Source: an uncultured Lentisphaeria bacterium
GTDB lineage: Bacteria; Verrucomicrobiota; Lentisphaeria; Victivallales; Victivallaceae
Direction: 5' to 3'
Assembly (NCBI GenBank): GCA_903821255.1
Contig: CAIJKT010000076.1
Span: forward strand, 1 to 13,372
Length of the DNA stretch: 13,372 nt
Part shown: piece by piece, positions 5,815 to 12,682 of the stretch
Layout of the letters: each line of letters begins with the position of its first letter
Position numbering within the stretch: position 1 is the stretch's first letter
Notes under the pieces: model-generated
Seen by the model: the letters and a program-made list of their open reading frames with translations, nothing else
What the model was told of the DNA's origin: nothing
Database searches by the model: none
Translations under genes and position numbers: made by a program

Positions 5815-7557
5815 ATGAATAATCAAAATCAATCCAAAGAAGAGACGGATATGTCGGCAAAAGAAACTGACGGCAATGTAGTTGAGACAGGGGTGGATAA
5901 CAGCAGGAAAGACACGGCGGAGCATCTGCCGGACAGTTCCGCGCCCCAGTCATCACCGCCGCCGGTCACAACTCATCCCGTGGAAGAGGAAGAGGTCAGC
6001 GATTTAGAAGATTTGTCCGCAGATGAGTTGGCTCAACTCGGCGGGACAAATGATTCCACCGGTTCGGTTCAGAAAAAGTCTAAAAAGAATTTATTCATTA
6101 TTGCCGGTGTCAGCCTGCTGGTTATTATTCTCTGTATCGGCGGCGTATGGCTTTATTCCTCGCATCGGGCGGCCGTGAAAGCGAAAGCGGAAGCAGTGGC
6201 CAGAGCGGAAGCCAAGGCCAGAGCGGAGGCGGAAGCCAAGGCCAAAGCAGCTAGAGAAAAAGCGGAGGCGGAAGCCAAAGCGGCAAAAGAAAAAGCCGAG
6301 GCGGAAGCTAAAGCGGCAAAAGAAAAAGCCGAGGCGGAAGCAAGAGCCCAGGCGGCAAAAGAAAAAGCCGAGGCGGAAGCCAGGGCCAAAGCGGCAAAAG
6401 AGAAAGCCGAAGAGGAAGCCGCGGCTAAAGCGGAAGCCGAAGCGCAGGCTAAAGCAGCGAAAGCTAAAGCGGAAGCTGAAGCCAAAGCAGCAAGAGAAAA
6501 AGCCGAGGCAGAAGCCAGAGCAGCAAAAATCAGAGCGGAAGCCGCGGAACTTTACAGAAACGCGGTAATCTGCAACGATGGACTGGGAGTTCCCAAAGAC
6601 CCTGCCAGGGCGCTGGAATTATTCCGGAAGTCCGCCGATATGGGCAATGACAAGGCGCAATGCATCCTGGCGCAAATGTATTATGACGGAACCGGCGTGA
6701 CCCAAAGCAATTTAAAAGCATTCGAATACTTTCTGAATTCCGCCGACCAGGGCAATCAGATGGCGCAATACCGCATTGCGTTAATGTATAAAAACGGAAT
6801 CGCGGTTCCGGCCAACCCGTCAAAGGCTTTTGTTTATTTCAAGAAATCCGCCGACCAGGGCAATCAGATGGCGCAATATGAGACAGGCCGGATTTACTAT
6901 GACGGCATGACGGTGCCTTTAGACAGCACAAAAGCGTTCGAATATTTCCTGAAATCCGCCGAACAGGGCAACGAGCAGGCGCAGTATCAAGTCGCGCAGA
7001 TGTATTATGACGGTATCGGCGTCAATGAAGACTGGGCAAACGCATTCGAATACTTCCAGAAATCAGCGGAGCAGGGCAACGCGAAATCCCAGTTCATTTT
7101 TGCGCGGATGTCGCTTGAAATTTTAAAAATGCCGCAAGGCCAAAGAGTGATTAATAATAATAATACGGCCAAGCAGATGCTGAAAAAATCCGCCATGCAG
7201 GGAAATTCAAACGCGGCTTTCATGCTGGATTCGATGCTTTGGGATGACGAGCAGAAAGCAGTGCAGATAAATCAGGGGTTCTGGTCGAATAAAACTAACC
7301 GGAATGCCAAACTGGAGACAAAAGCCGATTCCAAAGAAAAACTGGATTATTATCTGAAAAAGGGAAGAGTGGAAGACAACTCTTATGCGCTTTACAGGGC
7401 GGCGGTGATCTACTATAACGGCAATGCGGTTCCGAAAGATCTGAAGAAGGCGCTTGAGCTTTTAAGGCAAGCCGCGGAAAAAGGCAGCCAGGAGGCGCTT
7501 GACATCCTGACGGATATGAATAAGAACGGATTACCCCGGTCCATCGGTAATCCATAA
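5815..7557 (+). CDS. Sel1-repeat membrane protein with TolA-like helical stalk
   Basis: The 580-residue protein is probably an inner-membrane scaffold facing the periplasm. Layout: an acidic, Ser/Pro-rich cytoplasmic N-terminus (1-88); basic residues KKSKK; one TM helix at 93-114 (FIIAGVSLLVIILCIGGVWL); a charged Ala/Lys/Glu/Arg helix at about 118-243 built on an 11-residue period (KAEAEAKAAKE type), much like TolA domain II. From about 245 come Sel1-like repeats of about 36 residues, pattern A-F-x-Y-F-x-K-S-A-[DE]-Q-G-N-x-x-A-Q-Y-x-x-A-x-M-Y-Y-D-G. About five are clear in a row, then degenerate copies and a good last one near the C-terminus (ALYRAAVIYYNGNAVPKDLK). Sel1 repeats are protein-binding alpha-solenoids; the partner is unknown. 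ATG 5815 has AAAAGG 11 nt upstream; ATG 5851, after GAAGAGACGGAT, is an alternative start. It converges with radC. Confidence 0.9.
   Translation: MNNQNQSKEETDMSAKETDGNVVETGVDNSRKDTAEHLPDSSAPQSSPPPVTTHPVEEEEVSDLEDLSADELAQLGGTNDSTGSVQKKSKKNLFIIAGVSLLVIILCIGGVWLYSSHRAAVKAKAEAVARAEAKARAEAEAKAKAAREKAEAEAKAAKEKAEAEAKAAKEKAEAEARAQAAKEKAEAEARAKAAKEKAEEEAAAKAEAEAQAKAAKAKAEAEAKAAREKAEAEARAAKIRAEAAELYRNAVICNDGLGVPKDPARALELFRKSADMGNDKAQCILAQMYYDGTGVTQSNLKAFEYFLNSADQGNQMAQYRIALMYKNGIAVPANPSKAFVYFKKSADQGNQMAQYETGRIYYDGMTVPLDSTKAFEYFLKSAEQGNEQAQYQVAQMYYDGIGVNEDWANAFEYFQKSAEQGNAKSQFIFARMSLEILKMPQGQRVINNNNTAKQMLKKSAMQGNSNAAFMLDSMLWDDEQKAVQINQGFWSNKTNRNAKLETKADSKEKLDYYLKKGRVEDNSYALYRAAVIYYNGNAVPKDLKKALELLRQAAEKGSQEALDILTDMNKNGLPRSIGNP
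6265..6408 (+). repeat. Tandem DNA repeat coding the helical stalk (33/33/39/39 bp)
   Basis: Four near-identical units begin with GAGGCGGAAG at 6265, 6298, 6331 and 6370. The first two are 33 bp and the next two 39 bp, the latter with two extra codons. Most units share CGGCAAAAGAAAAAGCC. They code 11- or 13-residue units of the Ala/Glu/Lys helix. More diverged units extend the tract to about 6540. Such repeats favour slippage, so stalk length may vary between strains. Confidence 0.85.
6739..6878 (+). repeat. 32-bp exact direct repeat at Sel1 period
   Basis: TCCGCCGACCAGGGCAATCA and the following 12 bases occur identically at 6739-6770 and 6847-6878. The spacing is 108 bp, exactly one 36-residue Sel1 unit, and both copies code SADQGNQMAQY. 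The identity at codon level points to recent repeat duplication or gene conversion rather than protein-level selection alone. Confidence 0.85.
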
Positions 7558-7588
7558 TCATTGATTTAGCTCCGGCTTCCAGCTTGAG

Positions 7589-7606
7589 GCAAGCATCCAC
7601 GCTTGC
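7589..7606. terminator. Short hairpin between convergent genes
   Basis: GCAAGC (7589-7594) and GCTTGC (7601-7606) form a 6-bp stem with a 6-nt loop in the 63-bp gap between the Sel1-protein gene and radC. It could act in both directions, but no T-tract follows, so the terminator call is tentative. Confidence 0.3.
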
Positions 7607-7620
7607 TGCACTGCGCGGCT

Positions 7621-8301
7621 TTAATTTATCAGGTTTTTCTCCGCCATGCTGGTATAGCCGCTTTTGCCGACGATAATATGGTCCAATAAGTTTATGCTCA
7701 TCGGCTTGCATGCTGATTTCACGGTAGCGGTCAGGGTGAGGTCTTCTTTAGACGGGTCGCAATGCCCGCTGGGGTGGTTGTGAACCAGAATGATGGCGGA
7801 GGCATTCCTGCTTAGCGCGCCTTGAATAATGTTTCTCGGATAAACCGCGGCGTAGTCCACCGTGCCGTGCGAAGTCTCGTAATCAATCACATGGTTTTTA
7901 ACGTTAAGATAAATAATCATGAACGTCTCGTTTTTCAGCCCGCCAAGCGACATGCGGGCAAAATCAATTACCGCAGCCGGATTGGAGACGATGTCCGTAC
8001 AGACGGCTTTATCCTCAAGATACTTGCCGCAGGAGTCTTTGACCAGCTTAATCAGGACGGCGGCGTTTTCGCCGATGCCGTCAACGGCACGCAGCTCCTC
8101 CAGCGAAGCATCGAACACTCTGGAAAATGATTTAAAGGTTTTCAACAGTTTTTTGGCGACGGGTTTTACATCTTTCCTGGGAATAACGAATGTCAGCAGC
8201 AGTTCAAGCTGTTCGTAATCGTGCAGCGAGCCGATGCCTGCCTCCAAATATTTCTTCCGAAGCCGTTCGCGGTGACCTTTGGCTAATTCCGCATCCATCA
8301 T
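7621..8301 (-). CDS. radC: RadC family protein (JAB/MPN domain)
   Basis: The 226-residue protein is of normal RadC length. Residues about 1-80 form the N-terminal UPF0758 region with a helix-hairpin-helix (ELRAVDGIGENAAVLIKLVK). Residues about 100-226 form the JAB1/MPN metalloprotease-like domain with the JAMM-type motif VHNHPSGHCDPSKED (His, His, Asp zinc ligands) preceded by a strand ending SAIILV. RadC was once linked to DNA repair, but its biochemical function remains unsettled, and the protein is common near mobile and defence loci. The ATG at 8301 overlaps the TGA of the upstream RNA methyltransferase gene (ATGA), so the two are cotranscribed on the minus strand. A second ATG follows directly at 8298. 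I expect it to be intact. Confidence 0.93.
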   Translation of the reverse strand: MMDAELAKGHRERLRKKYLEAGIGSLHDYEQLELLLTFVIPRKDVKPVAKKLLKTFKSFSRVFDASLEELRAVDGIGENAAVLIKLVKDSCGKYLEDKAVCTDIVSNPAAVIDFARMSLGGLKNETFMIIYLNVKNHVIDYETSHGTVDYAAVYPRNIIQGALSRNASAIILVHNHPSGHCDPSKEDLTLTATVKSACKPMSINLLDHIIVGKSGYTSMAEKNLIN

Positions 8302-9512
8302 GCCCTCCTGAGCAGGGTAAGAGTTTCAAAGTGCGCGGTGCGCGGAAACATGTCGATAATTCCGGTGGATTCTATCCTGAAACCGCTCCCGCAGAGAATT
8401 TGCAAATCCCGCTGCAGCGTGTCCGGAGCGCAGGAGACGTAAATAATCTTGTTCAGTTGTGACGCACAGAGCAGCTTCAAAGTTTTTTCGTCAAGCCCGG
8501 TGCGCGGCGGGTCAACCGCCAGAACGGCGGCGGCCGGATCAATCTGCCGGAGTATGCCCGGCATGGTATGGGCGGTTTCGCCTGCGGCGAAGATGGATTT
8601 GACGCTGAATCCGGCCAAATTATATTCCGCTGCTTTGATGCCCGGCCCGTCCAGATCGACGCCGATGATATTCGGGACACCGGCAGTCGCTGCGGCAACC
8701 GAGAAGAGTCCGCTCCCGCAGTAAAGATCAATGAAAGTTTCCGGCTTTTCCGCTTTAAGGATATCGGCGACAGTAAGCATCAAGGCGTCCCGGCAGAACG
8801 GGTTGACCTGGGAAAAACTGCCGGACGGAACTGAAACTTTGCCGCAGACAGTATCCTCTTTCAGCCAACTGATTTTATCCGGCGGCGAGTTGCGCCAGAA
8901 AATGACACCTTCATTGGCGGTTTCGCGGAACGTGACGGTCATCCCGTCGCGCAAAGAATGAGAAAATCCAGGGTCGTCGCGCAGGGCTTTCAGTTTGGCA
9001 TTGATGGCTTCAGAAGCCAGCGGACAGCAGGAAATATCCAGCACGGTGCGGTTGTCCGCCATGAAATACCCGAGCCGTTTTTCATCTTTGTCAAAACTGG
9101 AATGCAGGGTCATTTTATTGCGGTAATAGAGTTCCCGCCGCGATTTCACCGGCGGCTTGAAAATGTCCGGGCTGATATCTTTTATCCTGCCGATGAAGTT
9201 GCGGAACTGCTGGTCTTTGATGTTCACTTCGCAATCGTATTTCATGTGCTGATAGGCGCATCCGGGGCAGACTCTGCCGGCAAACGGGCAGGCCGGAACG
9301 ATGCGCTCCGGCGACGGCGCCAGAACCTGAAGCAGTTCCGTCATGATGTAATTTTTCTTTTCCTGGATAATCCTGGCCCGGACAGTTTCGCCCGGCAGGG
9401 TATATGGCACGAAACACACCATGCCGGAGTAGCGGCCCACGCCGCTGCCGCCGAACGCCACGGACTCAATTGCGATATCAATAATATTATTGCTTTTGGC
9501 CTGTATCGGCAT
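8298..9512 (-). CDS. rlmD: TrmA/RlmD (RumA) family RNA 5-methyluridine methyltransferase
   Basis: This SAM-dependent enzyme forms m5U in RNA, most likely 23S rRNA. N-terminus: a TRAM domain (about 8-62, with AFGGSGVGRYSGMVCFVPYT). Next is an Fe-S cysteine set C-x6-C-x2-C (CPFAGRVCPGC) with a fourth Cys in the ISCCPLAS segment. C-terminal Rossmann methylase: DLYCGSGLFS for SAM, VDPPRTGL, catalytic SCAPDTLQRD with the nucleophile Cys at about 361, and the general-base Glu in FPRTAHFETL 35 residues later, the same spacing as in E. coli RlmD. Length is 404 against 433 in E. coli. Of two starts, ATG 9512 has AAGAG at a usable distance, while GTG 9518 abuts it; ATG is preferred. The stop overlaps radC. 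RlmD rather than RlmC or TrmA is inferred from the TRAM domain and Fe-S cluster. Confidence 0.92.
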   Translation of the reverse strand: MPIQAKSNNIIDIAIESVAFGGSGVGRYSGMVCFVPYTLPGETVRARIIQEKKNYIMTELLQVLAPSPERIVPACPFAGRVCPGCAYQHMKYDCEVNIKDQQFRNFIGRIKDISPDIFKPPVKSRRELYYRNKMTLHSSFDKDEKRLGYFMADNRTVLDISCCPLASEAINAKLKALRDDPGFSHSLRDGMTVTFRETANEGVIFWRNSPPDKISWLKEDTVCGKVSVPSGSFSQVNPFCRDALMLTVADILKAEKPETFIDLYCGSGLFSVAAATAGVPNIIGVDLDGPGIKAAEYNLAGFSVKSIFAAGETAHTMPGILRQIDPAAAVLAVDPPRTGLDEKTLKLLCASQLNKIIYVSCAPDTLQRDLQILCGSGFRIESTGIIDMFPRTAHFETLTLLRRA

Positions 9513-9518
9513 TGTCAC

Positions 9519-9721
9519 TCTTTTCTTTAAAATGTTTTAAACAAAATAATACGATAAAACAGTTTTAAGATTGCCCGAGTTAAGCAAAAATCAAAAAGTT
9601 ATATTGAAATTTGCGCTTTAAATGACGATTTAATGCAATGTTCCAGCAAAACCGTTACCAGTAATTGAATTTTACCCCTGAGTAATTATCACTCCCGTAA
9701 CCATTTAAAAAAATCAGGATA
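9519..9721. other. A/T-rich divergent upstream region
   Basis: The gap lies between the minus-strand rlmD-radC operon and the plus-strand secreted-protein gene; with 9722-9824 it is just over 300 bp. The part next to rlmD is very A/T rich and must hold that operon's promoter, but I see no box pair good enough to mark. No RNA gene or ORF is evident here. Confidence 0.5.
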
Positions 9722-9750
9722 TTGAATTTCTTTGAATGCCGGGATATAAT
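9722..9750 (+). promoter_or_regulatory. Sigma70-type promoter of the secreted-protein gene
   Basis: TTGAAT at 9722-9727 and a consensus TATAAT at 9745-9750 are separated by exactly 17 bp. A second overlapping TATAAT lies at 9750-9755. Transcription would start near 9757, giving a leader of about 68 nt before ATG 9825. This is the best promoter match in the window. Confidence 0.75.
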
Positions 9751-9771
9751 ATAATCTTAATTACGGAGGGT

Positions 9772-9822
9772 ATGCACTATTACCCGTTCACAACACAACA
9801 GGAAACCAAAAAAAGGGGTTGA
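9772..9822 (+). CDS. Possible 16-codon leader ORF
   Basis: ATG 9772 opens MHYYPFTTQQETKKRG and stops at TGA 9820-9822, two bases before ATG 9825 of the secreted protein. GGAGGG at 9765-9770 lies only one base before the ATG, closer than normal initiation spacing, which argues against efficient use. If it is translated, the close stop-start arrangement would allow reinitiation on the main gene. Confidence 0.2.
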   Translation: MHYYPFTTQQETKKRG

Positions 9823-9824
9823 AA

Positions 9825-10463
9825 ATGAGAAAACTGTTAAGCATGGCAATGATCGGTGTCGGTTTATCGGCAGTCGTTTGTGCAGATGAAATCAAGTTGT
9901 CCGACAAGTTTACTGACGCCTCTAACTGGAGCCTGACCGAGAATTGGCAACTGACTGCGGACGGTCAAATGGCCTGCTCAAACGGCAATGGCGGGTTCCT
10001 GCTTCTAAAAGACAATAAAACATCCGGAGACCTCAGCATCGAAGCCAATGTCACGGCGATTGAAGCCAAGTCCGATGGCTGGAAAGTCGGCGGCCTGGCT
10101 GTTGTCAAGGATGACAGTAATTTCTGGGCGTTCTGTTTTATCGAATTCCCCGACAATGAAGGCAAAAAACACTTTATCGAAGTCAAGGAAATGAAAGATG
10201 GCAAGTGGGGCGCGGAAACCAATGCCATGAAGATAGTTCCCACCAATAACAACAACCTGAACTGGGAGTATAACACCACTTACCGGATCAAGCTGGTACT
10301 CAACAGCGCAGGAATCACCGGTACTGTATCCGACCAATCCGGCAAAGTCCTGGCCGAAATCAAAGAGCAGTTCACCGGCGACGTCGTCAAGTCTGGTACT
10401 CCGGCATTGCGTGCTTCCGGACTGTCCATGAAATTTGACAACGTGGAAATCAGCGGAAAGTAA
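9825..10463 (+). CDS. Secreted LamG/DUF1080-like jelly-roll protein
   Basis: The 212-residue protein has a Sec signal peptide (MRKLLSMAMIGVGLSAVVCA) and a likely signal-peptidase I cut after A20, before DEIK. The C at 19 is preceded by V, which makes a lipobox poor. The rest is beta-rich: FTDASNWSLTENWQL at the start, LSIEANVTAIEAKSDGWKVG, and a last strand MKFDNVEISGK. This resembles concanavalin-like (LamG, or 3-keto-disaccharide hydrolase/DUF1080) domains that bind or process glycans. Catalytic residues are not recognisable to me, so a binding role is as likely as an enzymatic one. Start: ATG 9825 is six bases after AAGGGG (9813-9818); the in-frame TTG 9819 lies within that spacing and is rejected. 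It stands alone between its own promoter and a strong terminator. Confidence 0.8.
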   Translation: MRKLLSMAMIGVGLSAVVCADEIKLSDKFTDASNWSLTENWQLTADGQMACSNGNGGFLLLKDNKTSGDLSIEANVTAIEAKSDGWKVGGLAVVKDDSNFWAFCFIEFPDNEGKKHFIEVKEMKDGKWGAETNAMKIVPTNNNNLNWEYNTTYRIKLVLNSAGITGTVSDQSGKVLAEIKEQFTGDVVKSGTPALRASGLSMKFDNVEISGK

Positions 10464-10485
10464 AATCAACTTTTTTTCTGCAATC

Positions 10486-10514
10486 AAGCCGGAGAGAAAT
10501 CCCCGGCTTTTTTT
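10486..10514 (+). terminator. Rho-independent terminator of the secreted-protein gene
   Basis: AAGCCGG (10486-10492) pairs with CCGGCTT (10503-10509) around a 10-nt loop, and seven Ts run from 10508 to 10514. It begins 22 bp after the stop at 10463. Confidence 0.85.
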
Positions 10515-10537
10515 ATGTGCGCCTGACTGTTTGTATT

Positions 10538-10566
10538 TTGCCTGAAAACAGATACTTTAGTAAAGT
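10538..10566 (+). promoter_or_regulatory. Weak candidate promoter of the glycosyltransferase gene
   Basis: TTGCCT at 10538-10543 and TAAAGT at 10561-10566 are 17 bp apart, each with four of six consensus bases. A promoter is needed here because the preceding gene ends in a strong terminator. A TATAAT at 10582-10587 is too close to the AGGAGG ribosome site to be useful. Confidence 0.35.
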
Positions 10567-10599
10567 GATGTTAAAGAAAATTATAATTCAGGAGGTATG

Positions 10600-11358
10600 A
10601 TGCTGTCTGAAATGCCGAAAACCGCATTAGTGATACCTTGCTATAACGAAGTCAGGCGGCTTAGCCTGCCTGCTTTCAAAGCAGCCCTTGACAGTTATCC
10701 TGAACTGATGTTTTATTTTGTGGATGACGGCAGTACAGACCATACCAGGCAAATGTTAAAGGATTTTTCCGCCAGTTCCGCCCGCGTCAAAATATTAAGC
10801 CTGGCAAAAAATTCCGGTAAAGCGGCAGCGGTCCGCCACGGCGTACTGGAAAGTGTCAAGGACGGGAATGAGCTGACCGGATTCTGGGATGCCGATCTGG
10901 CAACTCCGCTGTCCGAACTGAAATATTTTATTAAAGAACTATCCTGCCCCAACGTGGAAATGGTGACGGGATGCCGGCTGGCCCATCTGGGGTCCAAAGT
11001 AAAACGCAAGGCTTCAAGGCATTATTTGGGCCGGATTTTCGCAACTGTTGTATCTGTGCTGTTGTCAATGAAGGTTTACGATACTCAGTGCGGAGCAAAA
11101 TTGATGAAGGCAGAATTGGCGGCAAAGCTTTTTACTGACCCGTTTATCTCGGGCTGGCTGTTTGATGTTGAATTGTTAAAACGCATGAAAGAAATATATG
11201 GAATTCCAGGTTGTGAAATAAAAATTCACGAACTGCCGCTGCGGCAATGGCATGATGTTGGAGGTTCCAAGCTGAAATTTTCGAAAATGCTGCTGGTCCC
11301 ATTTGTGCTGCTGCGCATCTTCAGCCGGAAATCGCTGCCGGCGGACGCCGGAAAATAA
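10600..11358 (+). CDS. GT2-family glycosyltransferase (dolichyl-phosphate glucosyltransferase-like)
   Basis: A cytoplasmic or membrane-edge transferase that moves a sugar from a nucleotide-sugar to a lipid-phosphate or glycan acceptor. GT-A fold motifs in order: ALVIPCYNE at the N-terminus, YFVDDGSTD (nucleotide binding), KNSGKAAAVRHGV, the metal-binding DxD as FWDADLATP, then DTQCGAKLMK and the acceptor-side SGWLFDVELL, the set seen in Alg5/DPM1-like GT2 enzymes. The 252-residue length fits the soluble subgroup. One hydrophobic stretch (FATVVSVLL) and a C-terminal basic/hydrophobic patch (MLLVPFVLLRIFSRK) suggest membrane contact. AGGAGG at 10590-10595 lies four bases before ATG 10600 and one before ATG 10597, so 10600 is preferred. 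The following aminotransferase and exporter genes suggest surface glycan or lipid-linked sugar work. The substrate is unknown. Confidence 0.88.
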   Translation: MLSEMPKTALVIPCYNEVRRLSLPAFKAALDSYPELMFYFVDDGSTDHTRQMLKDFSASSARVKILSLAKNSGKAAAVRHGVLESVKDGNELTGFWDADLATPLSELKYFIKELSCPNVEMVTGCRLAHLGSKVKRKASRHYLGRIFATVVSVLLSMKVYDTQCGAKLMKAELAAKLFTDPFISGWLFDVELLKRMKEIYGIPGCEIKIHELPLRQWHDVGGSKLKFSKMLLVPFVLLRIFSRKSLPADAGK

Positions 11359-11442
11359 GATTGCTTCAGACGCGGGTATCCGCTTTCAAGCACGATTTCC
11401 CGCCGCAGGCAAAACATTTCCCTAAAAAACCGGACTGCGAGA

Positions 11443-11471
11443 GTGAAACTTCACAAAAAACGGGCTATACT
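11443..11471 (+). promoter_or_regulatory. Candidate promoter with overlapping palindrome before the aminotransferase
   Basis: GTGAAA at 11443-11448 and TATACT at 11466-11471 lie 17 bp apart, placing the start near 11478, about 59 nt before ATG 11537. The -35 is part of the 12-bp inverted repeat GTGAA-AC-TTCAC (11443-11454), which could be an operator half-site pair or chance. Confidence 0.4.
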
Positions 11472-11536
11472 ATCTGACCATAAATTTTAGTATCGTCATT
11501 TAAAATTAATACCTTATATAAATTGGAGTGCAAAAA

Positions 11537-12658
11537 ATGCGCGTACCGTTGCTTGATTTGAGAGAGCAGTTTGCCGGGCTTAAGGATGAAATCCTCAAGG
11601 AAATCGGGGAAGTCTGCGACAGCCAGATGTTCATTCTGGGAAAAAAGGTTGAAAAACTGGAAAGTGAGATTAACGAATATTGCGGCACTAAATATTCATG
11701 CGGAGTAACTTCCGGCTCGGATGCCCTGATTATTGCTCTGATGGTGGAAGGTATCGGCGCGGGCGATGAAGTGATTACGACACCGTTTACATTTTTTGCC
11801 ACAGTCGGGGCGATTGCCCGAGTCGGGGCGACTCCGGTTTTCGCCGATATTGATCCCGCCACTTTCAACATTGACCCGTTGAAGATTGAAGAAAAAATCA
11901 CGAAGAAGACCAAAGCAATCATTCCGGTTCACCTTTTCGGACAGTGTGCCGACATGGATAAGATTAACGCGATTGCCGCAAAGCATAATTTGATTGTCAT
12001 TGAAGACGCCTGTCAGGCGATCGGTTCTGAATACAGAGGCCGGCGCGCCGGCAGTATGGGTCATTACGGCTGCTTCTCGTTCTTCCCGAGCAAGAACCTG
12101 GGTTGTTTCGGCGACGGCGGCATTGTCACCACTAATGACGCGGAACGCTATGAAAAGCTGAAAATATTCAGGAATCACGGTCAGGGAGCTCATTACATCC
12201 ACAAGTATATCGGCGGGAATTTCCGGCTGGATTCGCTGCAGGCGGCGATACTTTCGATCAAACTGCGCGAACTGGATAAATGGACCGAAGGCCGTCAGCG
12301 CAACGCTGCAATTTATGCCCGGTTGTTTGCCGCGTCCAAACTGGGCGGCAGGGTTACGCCGCCGGCGCTGGCAGACGTCCCGGGACGCCATATTTACAAC
12401 CAGTACTGTATTCTGGTTGCTGACGGCAGACGCAATGAACTCAAGCAGTATCTGACTGATAACGGCGTCGGCTGCAATGTTTATTATCCGCTGTGCCTGC
12501 ACGAGCAGGAATGTTTCCGAAGCCTGGGGTATAAAAAGGGCGATTTCCCGGTAAGCGAGAAGACTTCTGAAGAAATTCTGGCGCTGCCGATCTATCCGGA
12601 ACTCCAGACAGAACAACTTGAATATGTGGTTTCGACAATTGAAAAGGCATTGTGCTGA
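11537..12658 (+). CDS. DegT/DnrJ/EryC1/StrS-family sugar aminotransferase
   Basis: A PLP enzyme (fold type I) that adds an amino group to a nucleotide-linked keto-sugar. The 373 residues are of normal family length. Visible motifs: the start VPLLDLREQF; YSCGVTSGSDALIIAL (cofactor phosphate region); EVITTPFTFFATVGAIARVG; PVHLFGQCADM; EDACQAIGSEYRGRRAGSMG (Asp contacting PLP); and FSFFPSKNLGCFGDGG with the Schiff-base Lys at 186. Next comes GNFRLDSLQAAIL and the C-terminal GVGCNVYYPLCLHEQ block. ATG 11537 follows TTGGAG (11523-11528) by eight bases; the in-frame GTG 11528 overlaps that site and is rejected. It lies 178 bp after the glycosyltransferase and 24 bp before the ABC exporter, so it likely forms an operon with the latter. 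The exact sugar cannot be told from sequence. Confidence 0.93.
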   Translation: MRVPLLDLREQFAGLKDEILKEIGEVCDSQMFILGKKVEKLESEINEYCGTKYSCGVTSGSDALIIALMVEGIGAGDEVITTPFTFFATVGAIARVGATPVFADIDPATFNIDPLKIEEKITKKTKAIIPVHLFGQCADMDKINAIAAKHNLIVIEDACQAIGSEYRGRRAGSMGHYGCFSFFPSKNLGCFGDGGIVTTNDAERYEKLKIFRNHGQGAHYIHKYIGGNFRLDSLQAAILSIKLRELDKWTEGRQRNAAIYARLFAASKLGGRVTPPALADVPGRHIYNQYCILVADGRRNELKQYLTDNGVGCNVYYPLCLHEQECFRSLGYKKGDFPVSEKTSEEILALPIYPELQTEQLEYVVSTIEKALC

Positions 12659-12682
12659 AAAGCGCTATGATGTGTAAGGATC

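Noticed and set aside
6265..6408. CRISPR-like array
   Set aside because: The regular repeats have no unique spacers and lie in frame within a coding region; they encode a protein helix.
6153..6485. Minus-strand frame of 110 codons, almost only Ala, Ser and Phe
   Set aside because: It is the complement of the Ala/Lys/Glu stalk repeats of the Sel1-protein gene; the composition is an artefact of that repeat.
8958..9530. Plus-strand frame of 190 codons opposite rlmD
   Set aside because: Shadow of the TRAM and Fe-S region of the RNA methyltransferase, whose motifs are unmistakable.
11696..12616. Minus-strand frame of 306 codons opposite the aminotransferase
   Set aside because: The plus strand encodes a complete DegT-family enzyme with all motifs; the antisense frame shows no family features or ribosome site.
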